The notes beneath the pieces were generated by a model. The model was not told where the DNA came from. It searched no databases and saw only the letters and a program-made list of their open reading frames with translations. A stretch of 64,000 bases of DNA from Artemia franciscana (lineage: Eukaryota > Arthropoda > Branchiopoda > Anostraca > Artemiidae). The stretch is taken from NCBI RefSeq assembly GCF_032884065.1, contig NC_088879.1, positions 17,862,489-17,926,488 of the forward strand, given 5' to 3'. Shown in pieces: positions 17,711 to 63,114 of this stretch. A program made the translations under genes and the position numbers. Each line of letters starts with the position of its first letter. Positions within the stretch are counted from its first letter, which is position 1.

Positions 17711-19284
17711 TATAATTTTCAAGTTAATTTTATCACACATAAGTTGTTTGTAATTTAGCTAAATAAATATCCCGTTTTACATACAACTGCTGAATTCACT
17801 CAGCCAAGTTTTCGTATAATCAGGGACGTTTTTTGAGGAAAGTGTCACCCGCTTCCTTGAAAAGTTCTAGTGTCATTACGGTTACCAGCTGTATTATAAT
17901 ATTTTGACTATTGAAAACCATTTTGAGTAATAAACTGAATCTTTTGAGGCTAACCTGGACATGGAATGTTTAGAAAAAACAAGTCTAATGTACTATATGT
18001 AGTCGTGTTTCATAATCCTGAAGATCAACGCCTAACTCTTCTTATGAGTCTGGGAAAAAAAAAACAACTTAATTTAAGGTATTACACCGCTAATCAATCC
18101 CCTTTCCGCTTTCCCTCGTTACGTTAAAAGGACCCGTATAACATAAACCGAACTTTCAAAGAAAAAACTGTTTTGCAATAAAAAATGGTGGCTGTTTAAA
18201 TCTTTAGGAGTGTCATATAATGCAAAATTTAAATAGATATTTTCTACCGCTCAAGATTTGTTTTGTTGCTTGCAAAAGTAAAAAACCACTGTAAGCAAAA
18301 AATAAGTTTGTAAAGCTAAAACTTTTACAAGTTAATAGAAAAAAAATACCCATGCTCATAAATATCTTCCAGAAGAAATCTAAAAATGCTAAACCAAAGA
18401 CTATGTGTGACTTACAAGAATAGAAATTGGCACTAGTGTCGACAAAAAAATATCGACACAATCTAGCATTTGGCGACTTGACAATTTTCTTTAACAAAGA
18501 CAATTAATTTATTAAGTGTAATTGGTAAAATTAGGGTAGTAATAAGTGCCTGGTCTCAGTTCCTGACAGAAAAATAATTACAGAGCTTGAAAAAATGTCA
18601 AGTGTCACCTGACGCTAGATGCTGTTGATAGTCTTTTGTCGACACTAGCGCCAGTTTCCACCCATACAAGTTACCAATACTTTCTGTGCTAAACTCAAAT
18701 TATTGAGAAAAAAGAAAACAATGATCCAATATATGTATTACCAAAACCACAACCCGACTCTATAAAAAAGAAAAAAGCAACACTGGATTAACAACTCTAT
18801 AAGGAATGGCGTAAAAACAAATTAACAAACAGATTATGGTCACAAAATTGCCAAAAACTTACAGAAGGCAGAACAAATGAGTTCCTAACCCTGTCAAAGT
18901 AATTAATTTATTTTAGTTATCAGTATTTTTTTTTTGCATTTATTGCATCAGGCTATGGTTCTGTCGACACTAAAAACAAGAAGAGAGAAAAAAGAGAAAA
19001 ATACTGAACACGTCTCTATTGGCTTTCTCTTTCCGATTTGGTTGAAAAAAAAAAAAAAATTTCCACATAAAATGAGCACAGTGGTGAATCTTTAAACCTT
19101 CCAAATATACAAAGGAACTAACAAAACTACAAAAAAAGAATTCTGTGACTTTACCCGCCCCCATCCAATAAAATCTGATTTTGGAAATCTGATTCGGAAA
19201 TCTAGATTTTGGAGGCCGCTGAGTCAGTGTCAAACAATTATAATGGCATTAGAAATCAAAGGGAGTGTTTAAATAATGCTTTAA
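17711..19284. other. AT-rich DNA, nothing recognised
   Basis: No conserved protein motif, RNA gene or ordered repeat seen. Confidence 0.5.
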
Positions 19285-19373
19285 AAGGGGCAGATCTAGA
19301 GCAAAATCTTGAGGAGGCTCAATGTGACGATAGCGCCGATGAGCAAAATCCTAGATCTGCCACTGTGCTTTAG
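19277..19373. mobile_element. Tiny hAT-type MITE
   Basis: An 81-bp palindromic unit (19285-19365) has inverted ends around GGCAGATCTAG and its complement, the right end reading inward as CAGTGGCAGATCTAG. It is flanked by TGCTTTAA (19277-19284) and TGCTTTAG (19366-19373), an 8-bp duplication with one mismatch. CAG-GGC ends and 8-bp duplications are the hAT pattern. Confidence 0.6.
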
Positions 19374-19927
19374 TTAGTATAAACAAAAGAATGGGAATAA
19401 AGAAAATAATCATGATCTCTGTCCTAGAATACTTTATTAACTCTTCTGGATTTTCTTCCTTTTGTTCTTTCGTCGCTTTCTTCCCTAATATAATAATTTG
19501 TGTTTAAGGCCACAAAGCAGCATAGCAACTTCATTGCTGATTATAGTTTTATCAATATACATTAAAAGCAAAGATAAGTCTTCTTGAACAACTAAAATAA
19601 CAACAACAAAAACACCTATACCATTAAAAATAAGAATACAGAACTTAGAATCCATGCAATAAGGACGAAGACGGAGGAGGACAAGGACTAGCCCCCTCGC
19701 TCAACGAAAAAATCCAAAATTGTTGACGCCACTGGGGTTATTCAAAAGACATCATGGTACTATCACTTAAATTTACACACCATGGAGTTATTTTTTTTTG
19801 CAAAGGATGTATTCTTTACTTCTGAGGAAAAGCACGAGGGTGGTCTATATTTAGAGGAGAGGTTCAAAAAACTGTTTTCTAAAACTGAATGGTTAAACCA
19901 GAACTTTTCAAGCGGCCAAAAAAAAAA

Positions 19928-19967
<40 letters not shown>

Positions 19968-21110
19968 CACTTCTTTTAACCGACTTTCCAAGTGAAACGC
20001 GACATACTCGCAAACTAATTGGTCGTTTTTAAACAAAAAGCGTTTGGTGAGGTTTTTAAATAATACATATTACACGTTTTATTTTAGCATTTTACCTCTT
20101 TTAAATAACTACACGTGCGGAGGCCTTAATTTGCAAAAGTCAGTCGTGCAAGTTGTGCACATTACTATCCGATCTTAACATGTTGGTAATATTAATGCAA
20201 AAGGCCCTAAGTCAAAAAATAAACAACATTTTGCAGTACCCATTGTTTTGTAATTAATTCTTTTTGAATTAGCGGAACCGACTAGTTTCCCTAAAAGGTA
20301 TTTCTTTAAAGGATCAGAAACATAACTGAAGGAAAGACTAGTACCAAATCTTATTAAGGACAATAATTTCTGGGAAGCAAAGCTGTAGCTATGCCTATGG
20401 CCTGGAGAAAGGAAAGGATTAGGGGCCTTGCCTTGAAATTTGACAAAATTCATTATACAGAGTGCACATCTAGCAGCACACAATGACCAAAAAACATCTA
20501 GAACGGTTTTTCAATATTAAGACTCCCACTCAACCTCCCCAGCTTAAAGACTCTGAGGTGGGTCAGTTGGGAGGTACTGAAAAAGGCAGCAGTTTGTCGC
20601 TTCATTTGCAAAACCCGAAAATCTTTGACTACCTCGTTAATTTTGACGGCATAAGGGAAGGGCTCGGCCTCAGAAGGCTTCAACTTAAATTTACCACGAT
20701 TTTAATCTACCATTACAATATTCGACAGACACATACCGATAATAATAATAGAACAAAATAAAACACTATGCAAAAATATTGTAACAGAGGGACAAGAAAC
20801 TCAAGAGTGATTATGAAAACAAGTGCTGGAATCAACAAGCAAATCATAAAACAGGCTACTGATGTAAAAATAAACCAAATGGACTTATAAAACAGACTCA
20901 TTTAAATTGATGAGAGGGATATGCACAGCAAAATAATGTCGTTGCAATTCAAAAGATGCTGCGTGAAAATTTTTATCAACTGATATTTATAACGCAACAA
21001 CCCTCTTACGAGAACACATCGAATCAATTGGTTGAACACCTTTTCTAGTTCTTTCCGTACCCTTTTTGAATAAAGACATGCAGTCCAATTTTTGGAAAAA
21101 AATGAGTTAA
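19374..21110. other. AT-rich DNA with a poly-A run
   Basis: Contains A-rich low complexity at 19918-19960. No gene recognised. Confidence 0.5.
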
Positions 21111-21111
21111 A

Positions 21112-21368
21112 ATCGTGAGAAAAAGATTGATAAGCTAGACTTGAAATCTCTTGTCCGTAAGGACAGGGTTTCGAGTCGCGGTGTCGCATGTTGTTTGGTT
21201 TGGAACGGAAGTATGTGGCGTGACTCTGTAAGCACCACCAGAGTCGACACATTTCTAAATAGGTACCTGGAGAAATCTAGGGAAGACAAACAGCGAGGGT
21301 GCACGAAAGCATAGAATGGCTACTCCCCCCCATTGCACTTCTTGGCTGAAGGGCCATGAAACATAGAT
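21112..21368 (+). repeat. tRNA-Ser-derived SINE
   Basis: CTAGACTTGAAATCT resembles a tRNA-Ser(UGA) anticodon arm. It is followed by a small long-variable-arm hairpin (TGTCCGTAAGGACA) and a B-box-like GGGTTTCGAGTC. The A-box half is degenerate. The body continues through AGGTACCTGGAGAAAT to GCTGAAGGGCCATGAAAC, which looks like a SINE body. No clear target duplication found. Pol III activity is unlikely with the damaged A box. Confidence 0.6.
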
Positions 21369-22860
21369 TAACACTGACGTCAGGGATTCTGATATTCTTT
21401 ACACTTTATAACCTGAATAGATACCAGGTAATGTAGTATCCAAAAATCTGTTATATTTCAACAAAACTGGTCAAACTGCACAATAATTTAAAATTTGTAT
21501 TTATTTTCTTCATGCGAGTTGAGGCAAATGGGAAAAGGGGATATTCTCATCCCATAAGTGACACCTCTCCTGACAGATATGAGAACGATGAAACAAAAGC
21601 AAAAAATAAAAATTGATTTTTCTTTTATATCAATAAACGAAGTGAATTTTCTACTGAAACATTTAAACGAATTTCTAGAATGCACTCTAGAAGATGATTT
21701 TGACAAACCGCTGGTTCTATTAGAAAGCTCGATTTCCTGTACTTGGTGGCTTTTAACTTACTAAGATCTCATTTGGTAAACAATTTCAGAGTAACACAAT
21801 AAAAAAGGCGTGAGACATTTACTGCAAATAACACGTATCTGGCCAAAAAACATCCATCAGAAACTGCTTTTTAAATTGTTGCATTCATAACTTTTTCGAA
21901 GAGAAAAGGAAATAAAATTTCTAGGGAAATACAACTGCTTCAAAGAACAAGCATGTTAACAATAACAACAAAAGAAAAGAGGAAAGGCAACTTATATTAA
22001 TAATATACAGGAAAATATAAAATAGACCTATTGGCAGCATATAAGACTCTCTACACACAGCTTCTTTTGCATTTATTGTTTCTATTAAATTTCAATATTG
22101 AAATCTAAGAAAACCTACATCATCAATGTCTTTACATTCCACTGATTGCCAAATGAAAAATTTCAAGTACCACAACTATGTCAAATCACACTATTTTGAA
22201 TGTCTTACACAAAATGCCCAAGGAAAAAATCAATTCGCACGTATCCACCTCTTCAATTTCTGTTATGATTGTCAAAATAATACAATTTTTAACGCCTAAG
22301 ACATCACCTCATTAACCTTAAAACAACCTCACCTTTTTTGGGAAGTGGGAGGGATCCATACCCACTAGGTTTCAAGAAGTAATCTAAATCATTTCAAGTG
22401 GAGGGAGGGGGGTCATTTCAGTCAAATGTCTTTTATAGCCACTAAGTAATCAAAGAGTATTTGTTTTTCAGCAATTTCTTATACATAAGCCCTTTCAAGA
22501 AGGGAGGGAGAGGGCTAGTTGTCTCTCCTTCACTGGATATTATTTATTAGTCTCGGTCAATCGTAGGGGCAGCCACATGACAAATCATCCCTGTAGGCAA
22601 CTATGTGTACATTAAAGATGGCTGGTCACAAAGGCATCCTTAGGAAAAATCAGAGGGACAAGGAATCCTCTCTCAACTGCCAAAATTACACACTAAGTAC
22701 AAGGTTTTTCAATGTTAGATAACAGTAGCCACTTTTCAATAAGCCTGTAATTAATATTTCTCATATTCGTTATAAATGATAAAAGGGGACCTTTGTTCCC
22801 TTCATCACAGAAAAAATAAATAAAATAGCCAACTAGTTTCCCCCACCTTTTTTTCCATGT
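21369..22860. other. AT-rich DNA, nothing recognised
   Basis: No supported gene or repeat. Confidence 0.5.
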
Positions 22861-22869
22861 GAGGTGTTT

Positions 22870-23252
22870 TAGGTCGTTGCACTAATTGGTTTGCCCCCCT
22901 CCCCGCTATTTTGGTTTAGTTTCCCTTTTAATCATATGTGTTTTTCGTGTGTTTTATGCTTCGTTCTTTTTTTGTGAGTTTTTGGACTTTTTTTTAGTGT
23001 CCCTTTTAATTTGTAAATATATATGTTTATTTCTTGTTCTTTTCTGTATTATTTGATTTTTTTTGTCCCCTTCCCTTTTTTCTGACTTGTATTTGTTCAA
23101 GTTTAGTTTGACAGATTTTTTTTTTTACTCATAATTTGATGATTCATTATTATTAGTGTTTTTTGCTTTGTTAATCGACTCCGAAGTCCGAATTCGGCCC
23201 TTTGAGGGCTTGTGATAGTGATGTTTTTGAAATAAATATCTTATCTTATCTA
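22870..23252 (+). repeat. Probable non-LTR retrotransposon 3' untranslated end
   Basis: A T-rich stretch ends with a GC-richer hairpin-like block (CCGAATTCGGCCCTTTGAGG) and AATAAATATC plus a tandem TTATC tail (to 23251). This arrangement is common for non-LTR 3' ends that finish in short tandem repeats. No RT coding sequence is left. Confidence 0.4.
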
Positions 23253-23338
23253 AATCCCAAACTCATCACATGCGAATATTTTCTTTTTAACAATAGATAG
23301 GTTAAAAGGAAACTACCTTTCCATGACATAAAAATAAC

Positions 23339-23508
23339 AGTTCAGTAGGAACAAATCCTTTTTATTTGACAGTGAAACAACATAAAAAAATCTCTGATAT
23401 TTTTGTCACATACATGGTCGTCTTCGGCAGATAAACTATGCGACCGAAATATCCAAATATTTTTTATTTGTTTCACTGTGAAATAAAAGAATTTGTTCCT
23501 ACTGAACT
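23339..23508. mobile_element. Foldback/MITE with ~42-bp terminal inverted repeats
   Basis: The left end AGTTCAGTAGGAACAAAT and about 24 further bases are matched in reverse complement at 23467-23508 with few mismatches. The loop holds a smaller stem (GGTCG/CGACC). Superfamily unknown. Confidence 0.6.
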
Positions 23509-24715
23509 CTTATTTGTTCGTTCTAAACATATAATGTAGAATAAATTTTAATTCTAGTCGATTTTGAGTATTTTTGGAAGTTCCCGATTTGAGGTCTTCT
23601 TATTCCCTAGGGTATACAAATCCTTCAAAATGGAAAATATTCCATCAAATAGTTATTATTATCCAAGATTACCCTGAAAAAAATTATGTCACTTTGACGG
23701 AAAACCTCATATTTTTGCGGGTAAATAAGGGGGGGGGGGTAATCAGAATAAAAAGTCAGAACAGTGGTCTGAAGCAACTTCAAGCTCGATGAAAACGCAT
23801 AAACAGCGACCACTTTTCATAAAACTGAATTACAATCTTTCCTTCTGCTTTGCAATACTCAAACTTTTTTTCTAAACAATTTTAATTCAAATCTCCTGTT
23901 AAGGTCAAAGTTGTCTCAAATCTTGTAAAATATATTTCACGCACTGTCCCTGGTTCGATTGGAATGAAATTCTAAGCAAGTGCTGGTTTCGGATGATAAT
24001 ACATGAATCAATAAACATTTATCAGTAAGAATATTTTAACTAAAAATCTATTTACATGGGCCTTACAATTTGTAACTTTGACTCTATTGGTTTAATTACC
24101 AACTTGCAGCTAATGATATAGCTAGTGCTTTTTTGAAGGAGACAACGGTCCTTGAATAACCGATGAACTTGTATAAAAACGTTGTGTGCATGAAGGCTGA
24201 AAATTGATCGTTTAAATAAAAATATAAATTACCGTTTTTATCTTCAAATGCAGTAAAGTAAAAACCAATTCTTGCTGACCAGAAAAAATAGCTATTTTTG
24301 AGTGAAAAATAAAAAGCATGGGCAGTAAAGAAAGAACAAAAAAGAAGAAGAAAAAGCAGATAGGCTTTCATACTTAATTGATTTTCACTTGAGTTAATTT
24401 TCACGAAGCCTCGTCGGGTTTTTTTGTTTATTTAAAAAGGGTAAAAAATTGTATTGAATAATTTTTGTTCATTAAGAAGGGTTTTGTTTCGAATCGTATT
24501 TTTTTCTTGGATAAAAAACTAAATAAAGAAACACGCATCACTTATCAATGAAATACACACGCAAAATATAACCATTATACCCGGCGCAACAGAAGACAAA
24601 AGTAAAAACAAAATACCAACTAAACAATTCAAAACTGTCGGTGAATCAAATACTCCAAAAATTGTTCAGCTTATCTAGCTCAAATTATATAAATTCCAAA
24701 TTGTCTCATTTAATT
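23509..24715 (-). other. Region 3' of GOLPH3 stop codon
   Basis: AT-rich, probably including the 3' untranslated region. A minus-strand AATAAA lies at 24432-24427, about 285 bases after the stop, and is a candidate poly-A signal. No other feature seen. Confidence 0.35.
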
Positions 24716-55618
<30,903 letters not shown>

Positions 55619-57770
55619 ATCTCGCCTGAACCTTGAATACAATCCTGCATTAGAGAGCTATTTTATAGAGGCATAGGTGTATCAAGAATCACCCCATGAG
55701 GGATATTAATTGACTTCCCACTAGAGGAAAAACATAAACAAAAAGTACATTTTCAGTAATGAAGGGACAATCAATAGGACTCAGTAAAGCCGAATAGGTT
55801 ATTTGTGAATCATAATAAGCATCAGCATCAGAATCGTAAAATTGATTTTTAAGAGAAGTCTATCTTTAAATTTTGTTTTTGATAGAAGCTTTTCCCTGTC
55901 TGTTTATCTATCATGAGTTGTTGTTTGGTACATTAATTTTTGGGTTAGTTTTTTTTTAGATTAATAGCCAATAAAGATACGAAAAAGGATAGGGGCCAGA
56001 TTCTCTAAGATTTCACAGCCAGAACTCACTGTTAACCTGAAGCCAGGTTTAAATTTTATAATGAGATTTTTGCATTGGAGAAATGGAATAAATAGAGACC
56101 AATCAGCAACAATCTAACCCCAGTTCCTTTCTCACTCTTTATGATTAATACACACTATAACAGCTTCTTATGAAACAATCCATTATGAAGTTAGTATTCA
56201 TCTAACACAGGAGATTGAAAATATGTCTATTATTTAAGCCTAGTGAACAGAAAAGGGCCATGTAAAAATATTGCAACAGAACATTGAAGTGCAGGACAGG
56301 AAAATGAATCCCGTATTGGACAAAAAGGAGCCAGTACAACAATAAAGTTAAGAACAAAACCGAATGTAGAAACTTGAAAAGTTTGTCTGTATCATAAGAA
56401 AATTAATCGTAGAAAAAAAACATAAGAAAGTTGAAATTTTTTTTTGAAAAATAGCCCAATCTTAGAAACCATCAAATAAAATTCTACTAACTTTAAAAAA
56501 CCATGATAAAACAAAAACATTAAGGAAACAAATTTGACACAAGAGTCAAGAAAAAGTCGTAAAATCATAACTTTCCCTCAAAACGAACATCGCAGAAGTG
56601 TAATGTAAACTGTTGGATATTAAAAATTGTCTCAGATAAATTTCTTTATATTTTTTTCGGTTTGAAATTAAGCTGCATACAATGTTTATTCTCTGTCCAT
56701 TGCAAGCACAAAAAGGCTCCCAATTTTCAGTTGGAAAATACTTCATTTCGGTTTTCAATTAAGTGAAACAAATTTTATGAAAAGTAAGCAGCCACATAGA
56801 AGCTATGAATAAATATAAATTATTCTGTAGGCCTCCATGAAGGAGGCTGCCCCCATCCTCCATGTAGTTAATGGGTAAACTGCAAGCATTTCAATTACAG
56901 ATTGCCTTTTAAGACATCCAAATAAAAATTTTCATTGCTTTAGCAAATGCGCATAAACAAGATCTTTTCTTTATTGAAGTATTGTGACCAAAACTCCTTT
57001 TATGCTTGAAGTCATTCTTAAAACATTGTTTGGAAAAAATCAAACTTTAACTTAAAGATTGGAAGGATGGGGAGGGGACAATCCTCTTCATACATGGAAT
57101 TTATAAGTTGTTTTAAGTCTTAATGTTGCTTTTTACTTTAATTTGAAAAAAAACACTTGTCACAAAAATGTTTATAATATCATGCCCGAACATATCCACA
57201 ATATAATTTGGGTTATCGCCTCTCAAAACCCTGCTGTTTGCTGTTAAATTTATATTTTATATCGTAATATTTGAAAACCAAATATTACCCTAAAAAATTA
57301 CTCTTCACTCGCCTTTAGTTTGCATAATTATCTGAAACAGTGGTAGTTAATGATCAGAAGAGGGCATTTTTTAACTGGTTTAATGAGATTATGTCCCTTT
57401 TCAAAAAATCCAGAAATTGTGTCCCTACATTGCAATGATCCCATAAGACAATAAGTTGGAGACAAAAAGTTAGATGGTTTTATACATCAATTTTAGTAAA
57501 ATTTGAATTAACATCTTATCTTAGTTTTCAAACAGATTAAGTTCTTTCATTGATTTAATTTCTTTTTGAGTATCTTATTTGACTCCAAGATATTCAAGAA
57601 TTCATCTTTTCTTCAAAATTTTTTAAGTATTGTCCCCCTCCCCCTGTCATAGGATTAGTCCAAAAATACTTCTCTTAATGAGAGGAGATTAAATACCACC
57701 CTCTTCATGTCTACTTTCATATTGATCTGAAGGCTCACTGAAAGTAAAAACAGTTAAAAACGTTAATCTA
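55619..57770. other. Upstream region of GOLPH3
   Basis: Would hold the 5' untranslated region and promoter. No CpG-rich block, TATA box at a convincing place or conserved exon can be picked out. Confidence 0.35.
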
Positions 57771-57879
57771 TCTATATAAAAATAAGTTGTTTGTGGGTTA
57801 TGTCTGTCTGTCGAGTGACGTCATTATATGACGTCTGAATTATTTCATCATATACCAATTCAGAAACGAATGTATTCAA

Positions 57880-57960
57880 GCCGAAGTAGCTGAGTTGGTA
57901 AAGCGTTATGTTCCAGCTTCCAGGTCCGAGAGGTTCCAGGTTCGAACCTTGGCTTTAGCA
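57880..57960 (+). ncRNA. tRNA-like cassette in Helitron (copy 3, best preserved)
   Basis: 81 nt. Acceptor GCCGAAG pairs with CTTTAGC at six of seven positions counting one G-T. A box TAGCTGAGTTGG is perfect. T arm CCAGG-TTCGAAC-CTTGG has a perfect B box. The middle is long, as in class II tRNAs or a SINE head. No T-run terminator follows; an A-rich tract does. Confidence 0.65.
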
Positions 57961-58763
57961 TTAATACAAAAGAAGAAAAAAACTAAAAAAGGTAAAAACT
58001 ACAAAAAAAACTAAAAAGAAAATACTAAAAAAACTAAAAAAGCTAAAAAACTAAAAAAAAACTAAAAAAAAGGTAAAAAACTAAAAACTAAAAAAGAACA
58101 AAAAACTAAAAAAAATAAAAAAAGGTAAAAACTACAAAAAAAAACTAAAAAGAAAAAAAACTAAAAACTAAAAAAAGGAAAAAAAATGAAAAATAAAGGA
58201 GAAAAAAAAACTAACAACCGGGACACAGGGAATATAAATGACGACCGGGACCCTCAAAGAGAAATTACAGACTGGGACACTGGGACACAAATAACGACCG
58301 GGAGATATAAATGACGACTGGGACACTCAAAGATAAATTACAGACCGGGACACCGGGACACAAATGACGACCGGGACACCGGGACACAGGGAATATAAAT
58401 GACGACCGGGACGCTCAAAGAGAAATTACAGACTGGGACACTGGGACACAAATGACGACCAGGATACTGGGAATATAAATGACGACCGGGACACAGGGAC
58501 ACGACTACAAGGGGGATGCCGGGGCACAGGGGGATATATAAATGACGACGGGGACACAGGGAATGTTCGATTAGCAATCACCATCAACAAAGCTCAAGGG
58601 CAATCATTAGAATAATCAGGTATAGATCTGAATATGGATCGTTTTTCCCATGGACAATTTTATGTTGCATGTTCAAGAGTCGGTAAACCTGACAATCTAT
58701 TTATATGAACAGACAATGGGACATCGAAGAATGTTGTATATTCGCAAGTTTTACGTAGTTAAA

Positions 58764-58894
<131 letters not shown>

Positions 58895-59024
58895 GTCTAT
58901 ATTCACAGGTGGGACACAGGGACACAACTACAATGGCGCGTAACTAATATGGCGCGTAACGACTTACGCGCGCGGGGGGGGGGGGGGCTTGGGGGAGGGG
59001 GCACGAAGCGCCCCCACCAACTAG

Positions 59025-60880
59025 AATGTTAAAAAATTTAGTATGGTCAAAAATGTTTCTATTCAATCAGCTCGAAATTTATATCCTTAAGTCTTTGGAC
59101 TAAGGAGATCCAAGTGACAAGAGAAACATAAAAGAAAGGGCAGAAAAAGGAGCAAAAACATTATTACTAAGTGGGTTTTAACTTGAATTTGTATATCCCT
59201 GGGCCAATGCAATCATAAAATACAAATTTGACTTTGATTTGGGGACAAGCAGTCCCAAACCTAGGGCTGAAAAAAGGTCCATTTCTTTATTAGCTTGAAT
59301 ATCAAATCCTCAAGTCTTTGGATCGTGGAGAGCATAATGCAAAAGAAAACACGGAAAATTTTAGCCCCACAAACAGAGATCTGAAAAGGGGTCAATTTCT
59401 TTTTCATTGCGGCATTAGCCCCTCCTCCTCATGTTGGGGTCAAAAACAGCCTAAACAAAATTTTTTTCCGAATGCCTTGAAAATTGAAAAAAAAAAAAAC
59501 ATTACCTGGGTCAAAGGCATCATATTCTTTTTTTAGACAGGAGGGCTAGGGGCTTAAACAGGCTGAGATGTGGACCAGAAACTATTTTCTTTAAACAGCT
59601 TGAATATTACACCCATAAGCTATAAATGACAAGGGAATCTTAACAACCAGAAATTAGAAGTAATAGTAAAATAAAACTTAAGACCAACTTCCTTTTGGTC
59701 ACACTATTCAAATTTTCTAGATATTCAATGAATGCGTTAGTAAATTATGAATTAGGTCATCCAATAAACTTCTGAAATTCTAAAAAAAAAAATAATACAT
59801 TCTCTGAATTTGGTAGTCAACAGATTAGGCAATTTAGTATTCAGCCTTACTTTACAAATTTGAAACTACTGTAGTTTTTGATGTGCGGGGTGTTTTCCAG
59901 GAGGGAAGTTTCAGGGAGTTTTCCAGGATGGAGGGGAGGGGGATTGTTAGGGGGAATTCTCGATATTAAAATGAATTTTATTTGTGTATCTTTTTCCAAC
60001 TACCTGAATGTATATAAAATATATTATTATGTAATTTATATAAATATAGAGTAAAGGACAACTTTATTGGCCTGGAACTAACTCTATTGTGAACAACATG
60101 ATGTTTAAAAAATACTGATGGTCATGTTTAATGATCATTTTTTCAATATATGGACTCAATTCCCCAATGACAGGGAATTGTTGGAAGGGGGTGATGTTCC
60201 ACAAAGGGCGATTTTCACTGAAGGGGGGGTGGGCTGAATTTTTCGGGGGGAATTAAACTTTCAAAAATACGATAGTTATTAATAAGTGGAGGGGGAAATT
60301 TTTGTGGGAAAGAAGAGAATTTTCCACAGGAGAAGGGGACTTTCTGTGGAGGGAGAATTTCTGCAAGGGGGATTTTTAGAGAGGATTTTCCTTGTATTTA
60401 CTTTCTTTGGAGACTGCAGCAACACAAAACAGGAAAGTTAGTACATAAATTTCATTCAATTTGATATCAAGGTTTGGAATGGAGTTAGTCAAGACTATGT
60501 TTCAACTGTAATTACTTGAAAGAATCCTCCTGGGAGAATATCCAAAATCAGGTTTGAACAAAGTTTTGAAGCTGCCAGTAACAGAATTCAACATAATTCA
60601 AAAGATGCCAATACTTTAGCAGCACAACTTGTGTTTTGACAGGTTTTCTTTGAGCCAAAAGTATTTTTATACATAAAAATGGCATTTTCAGAGAAAATCT
60701 GCCAACAAATTTGAAAACTGCCAAGTAGCGTTGCTACCAAACTTTTCCCATGATGGTCCAAAATATTATTTATGAATAAAAACTATATGAGAAAACAAAT
60801 TTATATCAAAAGTATTACCCAGCTTTCTTTATTTCTGACTCTTATCATTTGAGACCCTGGACTCATATATTTTCTTTCCA
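59025..60880. repeat. Spacer with degenerate G-rich repeats
   Basis: From about 59890 to 60390 blocks like GGGGGAATTTT, GTTTTCCAGGA and GGGGGATTTT recur irregularly. 60250-60340 resembles the reverse complement of 30290-30380. No gene. Confidence 0.4.
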
Positions 60881-61095
60881 TTGAATTTAACAGCCTCTGA
60901 GAGTTTCAACTTAATACCCCTAACTGTTCTTGAGATATTGCAGACCATGTTATTTTAACAATCTGGATGCATATAGTATTTTTTAACTTAGTTGAACATC
61001 CCAATTGATATTTCCTCATAGTTTCAGCTTAATAATCTTAGCTTTTCCTGAGATATTGCAGCTATTTCGAGACATTTGAACAAAATGAACATCTG
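60880..61095 (-). repeat. Dispersed repeat related to 1-780
   Basis: On the minus strand two diverged half-units each hold AATATCTCAxGAA, then TATTAAGTTGAAAC-like sequence and GTTxAACTAAGTTAAAAA, as in the tandem repeat at the left end of the window. Confidence 0.5.
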
Positions 61096-61304
61096 CAATT
61101 TTGGCTAGTTCTGAGGAGGGCAGCTAAAAAGGACAGGGCGTTGGCTCCCCCCAATATTTTTTAAAGACCCCCTCAATATTGCCTGGAAGTTTCAATTTAA
61201 GTACCTAAACAATTACCTGAATTAATTTAATTACCTTAATTTGCACTTCTGAGCAAATTAAGATCTATCTTGATCTGTTAATTACTCTTATACTTTGATG
61301 ATGT

Positions 61305-62100
61305 GAATAATTAAACATCAAATGCATCCCACTGGTACTTCCAGGGAACACCATTCCATTCAACATCCAATGACTTCTTAAACACTTCATTATTGGTTGG
61401 TGAGACTCTTTTATTTGAGAGACTATTCCAGTGGTTTACTATACAGCAGGAGAAAAACTGTTGTCTGTGTTGAGCTTCAACAGATGGCTTGAACAGCTTC
61501 TTTGAATATCCTCTCTTGTCAGTACCAATATTTTGGGAAATTGGCAAATAAATTGGGGGGATTTCTTATGAAGTAAGCTTATATGTCATAAGCGTATCAG
61601 CTCTTTGTTGTCAGTGTGTAGATAATTTAAGATACTTTAAATGTTCATCATAAGGCTTGTCTCTCATCTCAGCAACTGCCTTTGTGGCTCTCCTTAGCAC
61701 TCCCTCCAGAAGCTGTACATCACTCCGGTATTCAGGTGTTGCTATGCACATTCCAAAATCTCTTATGGCTCTTGAATGTTATTTACAGCTGGATTGACCA
61801 TAGAATACCTGAAACCTGGGTTGGACTTGCCAAAATGATTAACACTACATTTGTCAATATTAAAGCTTGTGTGTCATGTTATTGCCCAGTTTTGAATATG
61901 GTCAAGATCTGCTTGAAGTAACTCAGGATTGACTGCACCAAGCAATTTTCAGTCATCAACATAAAATGGTGTACTACACTACCCTGCAGGACACCACTGG
62001 CAACTCCACATCTCTCACAGAAGGTTGATTCTTCTTCATTAGTAAAAAGCCTCAGTCTCTACAAGAAAAGCTGAGATCCAACCAACAAGGTCTGTACTGA
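61305..62100 (-). pseudogene. Non-LTR RT C-terminal half
   Basis: Reading leftward: GVLQGSVV (motif B remnant), a deletion, LLEGVLRRATKAVAEMRDKP, then RGYSKKLFKPSVEAQHRQQF, FSCCIVNHWNSLSNKRVSPT and FKKSLDVEW. The FFSxRVVxxWNxLP region is the usual C-terminal end of many non-LTR RTs. Several stops and frameshifts. Confidence 0.7.
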
Positions 62101-62283
62101 TTTTACATGAGATAAGTTTTTTGTTCAAGTGTGGATGTAGAACTTTGTCAAAAGAAGGAACATGATAAGATTAATAAAAAGGGATGAAAATACTGGTAGA
62201 ATGTCTATCACCATTTTAATGTCATGCTGTAAGTACATTAATTTTGTCAGCCCTAAAGAAAGGCATTCTTCTCAATTTTCATA

Positions 62284-63100
<817 letters not shown>

Positions 63101-63114
63101 ATTATTCTTCTAAT

